This document shows positions 59,914 to 64,000 of a stretch of DNA of 64,000 nt, piece by piece. Each line of letters starts with the position of its first letter. The stretch's first letter is position 1. Below the pieces are notes generated by a model. That model searched no databases. It saw only the letters and a program-made list of their open reading frames with translations, and was not told where the DNA came from. The translations under genes were made by a program, and so were the position numbers. The DNA comes from Croceibacterium salegens (lineage in GTDB: Bacteria > Pseudomonadota > Alphaproteobacteria > Sphingomonadales > Sphingomonadaceae). The DNA lies in contig NZ_WTYM01000038.1 in NCBI RefSeq assembly GCF_009827435.1, positions 1 through 64,000 on the forward strand, in the 5' to 3' direction.

Positions 59914-60864
59914 TCAGACTGCTTCGGAGACGCCACTGGTAAGCTGCACGAACACGTCCTCGAGGTCGGCCTCCCGGGTCGAGACATCCTCGATGGCAAA
60001 CCCCGCCCCCTGCAGCCGGGCGAGCACCTGCCCGGCGCTGACCTCGGACTTGTCGAAGGTGATGGCGAGGCTGCGCTCGCCGGTCTTCTCGCACCTGTGG
60101 AATGCCGGGTCGCTCGGCAGGTCGCCGATGTCCTTGTCGAGCGTCACTTCGACCACCTTCTCGCCCATCATCCCGACCAGTTCGCGGGTCGGCTTGTTGG
60201 CGATAAGTTCACCATGATTGATGATCGCGATGCGGTCGCACAGTTCTTCGGCTTCCTCGAGGTAGTGCGTGGTCAGAACCACCGTGACGCCCTCGGCGTT
60301 CAGCTCGCCGACGAGTTCCCAAAGCTGGCGGCGCAGTTCGACGTCGACACCCGCTGTCGGCTCGTCGAGGACGAGGATCGGCGGGGAGTGGACCATCGCC
60401 TTGGCGATCAGCAGGCGACGCTTCATGCCGCCCGAAAGCGTGCGCGAATAGGCGTTGCGCTTGTCTTCGAGGTGGACCGCGCGGAGCAGTTCCTCCGAGC
60501 GGCGCAGGTGCTTGGCCACGCCATACATCCCGCCCTGGTTTTCCAGCACTTCGAACGGGGTGAAGAAGGGGTCGAAGACGATTTCCTGCGGCACGATGCC
60601 GATGTTCAGCTTGGCGTTGCGGTGGTCGCGGTCGATGTCGTGACCCCAGATCTCGATCGTGCCGCTGGTCTTGTTGACCAGCCCGGCCATGATGTTGATC
60701 AGCGTCGACTTGCCCGCACCGTTGGGGCCGAGCAGCCCGAAGATGCCGCCTTCGGGCACGTCGAAGCTGACTCCCTTGAGCGCCAGCTTGGGCGGCGCGC
60801 CGGGCGATCCGGCATATTCCTTGACGAGGTCGCGGATGGCGATGGCGGGTGCGGTGTCGCTCAT
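59914..60864 (-). CDS. ABC-2-type transporter ATP-binding protein (orphan)
   Basis: This 316-residue ATPase has Walker A GPNGAGKST near 43, TLSGGMKRRLLIAKAM signature, Walker B ILVLDEPTAGVDVELRRQLW and a D-loop/H-loop region VVLTTHYLEEAEELCD, plus a C-terminal beta-domain. It resembles the YadG/DrrA exporter group. No permease is adjacent in this window; the nadB gene follows at 39 bases. The start is ATG 60864. Confidence 0.92.
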   Translation of the reverse strand: MSDTAPAIAIRDLVKEYAGSPGAPPKLALKGVSFDVPEGGIFGLLGPNGAGKSTLINIMAGLVNKTSGTIEIWGHDIDRDHRNAKLNIGIVPQEIVFDPFFTPFEVLENQGGMYGVAKHLRRSEELLRAVHLEDKRNAYSRTLSGGMKRRLLIAKAMVHSPPILVLDEPTAGVDVELRRQLWELVGELNAEGVTVVLTTHYLEEAEELCDRIAIINHGELIANKPTRELVGMMGEKVVEVTLDKDIGDLPSDPAFHRCEKTGERSLAITFDKSEVSAGQVLARLQGAGFAIEDVSTREADLEDVFVQLTSGVSEAV

Positions 60865-60976
60865 TCCGCCGCCTTTAGAGGGCGCCGGCCCACGGCGTAA
60901 AGCAGTCGTTTGTTACCTTCGCTTTAACCATAACAAGCAACCATCCCCTATCGCCTGTTGCGATAAACAGGACGCA

Positions 60977-61582
60977 ATGGGACCTGTAACACTCCGCCTG
61001 CCATGCCTGCCGGCACGCTGCACGCGCGCGCTTTTCGCGCTCGGTGCCGCGTTGGTGTGCATGCTGGCCCCTGTGCAGGCGATGGCTCAGTCGGTCGACG
61101 GCGATACCGCGACGGCCAGGACCCAGGTTGCCATCATGACCCCGGGATCGATCGCCAAGACCGCCGACATGGCCTTCGGCTCGATCGTCCAGCCTAATGC
61201 GCCGGGCACCGTCGTCCTGACACCGGCAAACAGCGCGACCTGCACCGCCTCCTCTGGCCTCGTTCGCACCGGCGTGTGCCGCGCGGCCCGTTTCAGCATC
61301 TATGGCAAGCGCAACTGGACCATAAGGATCAAGGATATCACCGGTGGCAGCGTTTCCCTGAGTTCGCCCCTGGGTGACACCATGCAGATGGACGGCGTGA
61401 CGATTGCCACCTCCGGAATGACCGCTATTTCCGGTGGCCCGGGCTGGAACCTCGGCCGGTACCGGATCGACACCGACAACGGGATCACCGAGTTCTGGCT
61501 TGGCGGCACCCTGCACGTCGGCGCGGCGCAGCCGGCGGGTGTCTACCGCGGCACCGTAACCATCCAGGTGCAGTTCAACTGA
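60977..61582 (+). CDS. DUF4402 secreted protein
   Basis: This 201-residue exported protein has a signal peptide ending VQAMAQ (about residue 38 after a long n-region). A beta-rich domain follows ([70 protein letters not shown]), typical of DUF4402, a fimbria- or surface-like family frequent in sphingomonads. The start is ATG 60977 after AGGA. It stands alone in its strand orientation. Confidence 0.8.
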   Translation: MGPVTLRLPCLPARCTRALFALGAALVCMLAPVQAMAQSVDGDTATARTQVAIMTPGSIAKTADMAFGSIVQPNAPGTVVLTPANSATCTASSGLVRTGVCRAARFSIYGKRNWTIRIKDITGGSVSLSSPLGDTMQMDGVTIATSGMTAISGGPGWNLGRYRIDTDNGITEFWLGGTLHVGAAQPAGVYRGTVTIQVQFN

Positions 61583-61625
61583 AGTCCTGTTGCGCGCGGC
61601 AGCGCTTCGCGATAACGGCGGGGAC

Positions 61626-61886
61626 GTGGAAAACGCACCCGAAATCACCGTGACCAAAACCCGCCGCGTCTCTTGCGATGGCGCCGGCGCCATCCGCGGC
61701 GGCACCGGTTATCGTCCCGCTGCGCTCGGCCACCCGCGCGTCTGGCTCGAAATCGACGAGAAGGGCTACGTCGATTGCGGCTATTGCGATCGCCGTTTCG
61801 TGCTCGAGGGGAATGCAGCGGAACACGGGATCCACGAAGTCTCGCCGGGCGACCTGCCGTCCCCCGGCGACGCGAGTGTCGCCTGA
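61626..61886 (+). CDS. Zinc-finger (zf-CHCC, NDUFS6-like) protein
   Basis: This 86-residue small protein has [15 protein letters not shown] and [12 protein letters not shown], giving a C...H...C-x2-C pattern of the NDUFS6/zf-CHCC family, an accessory protein of complex I in mitochondria and Alphaproteobacteria. The start is taken as GTG 61626 after GGCGGGG. The final part is less conserved. The function is most likely in NADH dehydrogenase assembly or Zn binding. Confidence 0.85.
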   Translation: MENAPEITVTKTRRVSCDGAGAIRGGTGYRPAALGHPRVWLEIDEKGYVDCGYCDRRFVLEGNAAEHGIHEVSPGDLPSPGDASVA

Positions 61887-61947
61887 GCCGGGCAGTCAGC
61901 CATTGTTCACCTGCCCGGGCGCACGTTTCGCGGACAGGAGACAAGCC

Positions 61948-62349
61948 ATGAAGACCATCATTTCCTGCATCGTCGGCGCTGCAATGGCGTTCGGCGCGAT
62001 TTCGCCTGCAATCGCCAAAGATCGAACGGCGAAGGGCGAGGAACGGCTGGCGAAACTGATCGAAGGCCGCACCGCGGGTGAGCCGGTAAGCTGCATCAAC
62101 ACCTACAGCACCGACAACCCGGAGATCATCGACAGGGTCGCCATGGTCTACAAGCACGGCAAGACGATTTACGTCGCCCGGCCGGTGCACCCCGACCAGC
62201 TCGACACCTCGGACATACTGGTCATGAACCGCTTCAGCTCGAGCCAGATCTGTGTGCAGGACCGCATGCACACGGTCGATCGTTCGAGCGGCATGACGAC
62301 GGGAGTCGTCTTCCTGACCGAGTTCGTGCCTTACACCAAGGAAGGCTGA
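61948..62349 (+). CDS. Small secreted protein of unknown function
   Basis: This 133-residue protein has a signal peptide ending AISPAIAK, then SCINTYSTDNPEIIDRVAMVYKHGKTIYVARP and a C-terminal QICVQDRMHTVD with two Cys. The ATG at 61948 follows CAGGAGACAAGCC. No domain is recognised. It lies downstream of the zf-CHCC gene after 61 bases and may be cotranscribed. Confidence 0.7.
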   Translation: MKTIISCIVGAAMAFGAISPAIAKDRTAKGEERLAKLIEGRTAGEPVSCINTYSTDNPEIIDRVAMVYKHGKTIYVARPVHPDQLDTSDILVMNRFSSSQICVQDRMHTVDRSSGMTTGVVFLTEFVPYTKEG

Positions 62350-62556
62350 CCGCTTGGCGGTAAGCCCGCCGGGCGATCGAATTCCAACTATAATTTCATG
62401 TCGATTCAACGCCCGAATTGCGGAATGTGCCGTAATTCGTTCTGTTGCTCATCCAACCTACAAGCCCAACTGATCGCCTGAGCCGAAAATAATGCCGTCA
62501 TCGTCCGAGGCTTGCGGTCGTTAGGTGAAGCGTTTACACAATCACGCGATTTTCCG

Positions 62557-62581
62557 GGAACGCCTGGGCCGGTGCGCCGTT
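62557..62581 (+). promoter_or_regulatory. EcfG-type (general stress) promoter
   Basis: GGAAC (62557-62561), then 16 bases, then CGTT (62578-62581). This matches the EcfG consensus GGAAC-N16/17-CGTT of alphaproteobacterial general stress sigma factors. The start codon of the small secreted protein is 37 bases downstream. The sequence match is exact; use by EcfG is inferred. Confidence 0.75.
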
Positions 62582-62618
62582 CTGGGGGGCACACGATAGA
62601 TTTCTAAGGGAGACACAA

Positions 62619-62852
62619 ATGAAGTTTACCAAGACCACCTTGACGAGCTTGGTCGTGGCAGCTGGCCTTGTAGCCGCACCGCTCACCGCACAGGCTGCCG
62701 AAGCGCGTCAGCCTTCGGCTGTTTCGCAGAGTGAACAGGTGTCTGGGGGTGGGTTCCTTGCCTTCGCCGGCCTCATCGCCGCAGCGATCGGTCTCATCAT
62801 TGTATTGACGGACGACGGCTTCGACGCCAGCGACCTCCCCGCCAGCCCCTAG
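62619..62852 (+). CDS. Small secreted or membrane protein, 77 residues, stress-promoter linked
   Basis: The ATG at 62619 follows AGGGAGACACAA. The sequence has a signal peptide ending LTAQAAEA, then a hydrophobic segment (GGGFLAFAGLIAAAIGLIIVL) and an acidic end (DDGFDASDLPASP). It belongs to short proteins common in Erythrobacteraceae without a named domain. A strong terminator follows at 62876. EcfG-type control suggests induction under stress. Confidence 0.65.
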   Translation: MKFTKTTLTSLVVAAGLVAAPLTAQAAEARQPSAVSQSEQVSGGGFLAFAGLIAAAIGLIIVLTDDGFDASDLPASP

Positions 62853-62875
62853 GCCGCAGCTGAAGGACGAATTCG

Positions 62876-62904
62876 AAAAGGGCCGCAATCGAGCGGCCCT
62901 TTTT
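62876..62904. terminator. Strong intrinsic terminator
   Basis: An 11-pair stem (AAAAGGGCCGC with GCGGCCCTTTT) and a six-base loop are followed by TTTTT on the plus strand, and matching A runs make it work on the other strand too. It lies after the small secreted gene and at the end of the GNAT gene, so it probably serves both. Confidence 0.9.
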
Positions 62905-63341
62905 CATTCCCGCCCGAGTTCGCGCGACAAGCGCACGCTGGTTTTCTCGTATCCGACCTTTTCGTAGAATGCGTGGGCCCGTTCGCGGGCGAGGGCGCTG
63001 GTCACCTCGATGACCTGGCAACCGGCATCGAGCAGGTGCCGCTCGGCCGCCGCGACCAGTTCCGCCCCGATGCCCAACCCGCGCATGCGGTCCTCGACCA
63101 CCATCATCGAAATACGCCCAACCGGCGCCGGACGATGGATCACCCGCATGAGCGAAGTGCTCAGGCAGCCGACCACACGACCGTCGCGCTCGGCAACGAA
63201 CACCGCGCGCCCCTCTTCTGTCATCTGCGGAAGGCGCGCGGCAACTTCGTCGGCCGTCACCTCATAGCCGAGCTGGACGAGCAGTCGGGCCAGCGCCGGG
63301 CTGTCACCAGGCGCGGCGTGACGGATCAGGCTTTCGCCCAA
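62904..63341 (-). CDS. GNAT-family N-acetyltransferase
   Basis: This 145-residue protein has the GNAT core with the acetyl-CoA motif MMVVEDRMRGLGIGAELVAAAERHL (R-x2-G-x-G/A) and the C-terminal VTSALARERAHAFYEKVGYEKTSVRLSREL. The acceptor is unknown. The start is uncertain: I use TTG 63341, giving MGESLIRHAAPGDSP, which overlaps the upstream gene by 16 bases; a CTG four codons later is also possible. The stop lies in the shared terminator. Confidence 0.8.
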   Translation of the reverse strand: MGESLIRHAAPGDSPALARLLVQLGYEVTADEVAARLPQMTEEGRAVFVAERDGRVVGCLSTSLMRVIHRPAPVGRISMMVVEDRMRGLGIGAELVAAAERHLLDAGCQVIEVTSALARERAHAFYEKVGYEKTSVRLSRELGRE

Positions 63342-64000
63342 GAGCTGCAGCTGTCGGCCTGGCCGCCCTGCCTGGTGCAGAGCTCCGCCATCTCGGTGCG
63401 CAGGCCGTCGAGCACTTCGCTGCCGCCGTTCGCCGCCGCCCATTCGGAGAGCGTCTTGCCCCACTTGTCGATCTTGACGCGGGTGCGCTGGAAGTAGCCG
63501 TCCTGGTTCTTTGCCAGCTCGCCGAGCACGGCCTGCGCACTGGTTTCGACCGCCTTCTTGTCTTGCGGCGTCAGGCGCATGACGTAGCCCGACCACGAAA
63601 TCGCCCATTGCACGCGCGTGGCCGGACCCTGCGAGGCCTCGTAGGCCTTTTGCGCCCAGTCGATCGCCTCGGCGGACTTGCCCTGCTCTTCGGCGAAGTC
63701 GGCGAGGCTGCTCATGTAGTAGTAGGGCGATTCGGACTTCTCGAGTTCGGCCAGCAGGATCTTGCGCCCGCCCTCGATGTCGCCGGCATCCTTCAGCCGG
63801 TAGGCGGCATCGTCCATCACCGATTGCCGCTGCTGCTTGTCCTTGGCGTTGGCGTCGGCCCACTTGGCCCGCTTGCGGACCTTGGCAAGGACGTCCGCCG
63901 GTACCTTGCCGCCGTCGGCCTTGGCCAGCGTGATGTCGATGTTCACCGCGTCGACCCGGTCGGTGAGCGAGAGACCGTCGGCGGCGAATATCGTGTCGCC
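63326..64000 (-). CDS. Partial gene, TPR-like protein (possibly C-terminal part of a thioredoxin-family protein)
   Basis: The frame is open to the right edge, so the start is missing; 224 codons are present. The C-terminus has helical pairs of the TPR type (YRLKDAGDIEGGRKILLAELEKSESPYYYMSSLADFAEEQGKSAEAIDWAQKAYEASQG) and a Cys-containing end (ELCTRQGGQADSCSSW). Similar helical tails follow thioredoxin domains in some sphingomonad disulfide-handling proteins, which the missing half would decide. Its stop overlaps the GNAT start. Confidence 0.65.
   Translation of the reverse strand, partial: GDTIFAADGLSLTDRVDAVNIDITLAKADGGKVPADVLAKVRKRAKWADANAKDKQQRQSVMDDAAYRLKDAGDIEGGRKILLAELEKSESPYYYMSSLADFAEEQGKSAEAIDWAQKAYEASQGPATRVQWAISWSGYVMRLTPQDKKAVETSAQAVLGELAKNQDGYFQRTRVKIDKWGKTLSEWAAANGGSEVLDGLRTEMAELCTRQGGQADSCSSWAKA

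Overview
The window is a GC-rich bacterial chromosome segment that looks like a sphingomonad-type alphaproteobacterium, probably Erythrobacteraceae. This is inferred from protein families and gene order, not from a marker tree. The supporting signs are the run argB-yggT-folD-marC, LigF-like glutathione S-transferases, DUF6152 and DUF4402 proteins, a ZnuD-like TonB receptor, a long PutA without a DNA-binding domain, an EcfG-type promoter, and very frequent ATGA/GTGA/TGATG stop-start overlaps. No transposase, integrase, phage gene, CRISPR array or rRNA was seen. One tRNA gene (Gly, GCC) is present.

Layout. 1-6280: a MarR regulator and LigF-like GST lie ahead of a four-gene, translationally coupled tripartite efflux operon (NodT-type outer-membrane factor, MacA-like adaptor, MacB-like ATPase and permease). 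6470-10720: an outer-membrane barrel-like protein, a periplasmic cupredoxin-like protein and a membrane GGDEF-EAL protein form a tight operon. 10736-24070: thirteen consecutive minus-strand genes with small gaps. In transcription order they are DUF3604 lipoprotein, parvulin-like PPIase, HupE/UreJ, ThDP enzyme, FAD monooxygenase, alpha/beta-hydrolase, a mirrored set of secreted proteins (A1-D1-D2-A2, where D is DUF6152), two GSTs and an MFS transporter. A perfect 8+8 bp palindrome sits between this block and a divergent metallo-beta-lactamase-fold hydrolase. This block is the best candidate for an undescribed system, probably uptake and oxidative breakdown of an unknown organic compound.

25178-36131: PutA, a G8-domain beta-helix protein, a low-GC 2H-phosphoesterase lipoprotein, dCTP deaminase, a ZnuD-like receptor with a small CxxC membrane protein, and an SDR. 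36209-41591: tRNA-Gly, a thioredoxin-TPR protein coupled to a LonN-domain protein, then MarC, an NTF2-like protein, FolD, YggT and ArgB. 42054-46255: an accessory stretch of small proteins, a solitary YjhX-family protein, a SLATT-like two-TM protein, palindromic repeats, a 52-bp degenerate direct repeat, and a truncated low-GC Panacea-domain gene immediately behind nrdB.

46259-51396: class I ribonucleotide reductase with nrdB and nrdA on the same strand but about 2 kb apart, separated by small membrane and secreted proteins, with an NrdR-box-like palindrome upstream of nrdA. 51894-64000: a lipoprotein, a GlsB/YeaQ protein, a LuxR-HTH/VOC fusion, a Baeyer-Villiger-type monooxygenase with a His-to-Gln change in its fingerprint, a POT peptide transporter, a DUF1330 protein, an MgtC/DUF4010 membrane protein, NadB, an orphan ABC ATPase, a DUF4402 protein, a zf-CHCC protein, a small secreted protein with an EcfG-type promoter, a GNAT acetyltransferase and a partial TPR-like protein running off the edge.
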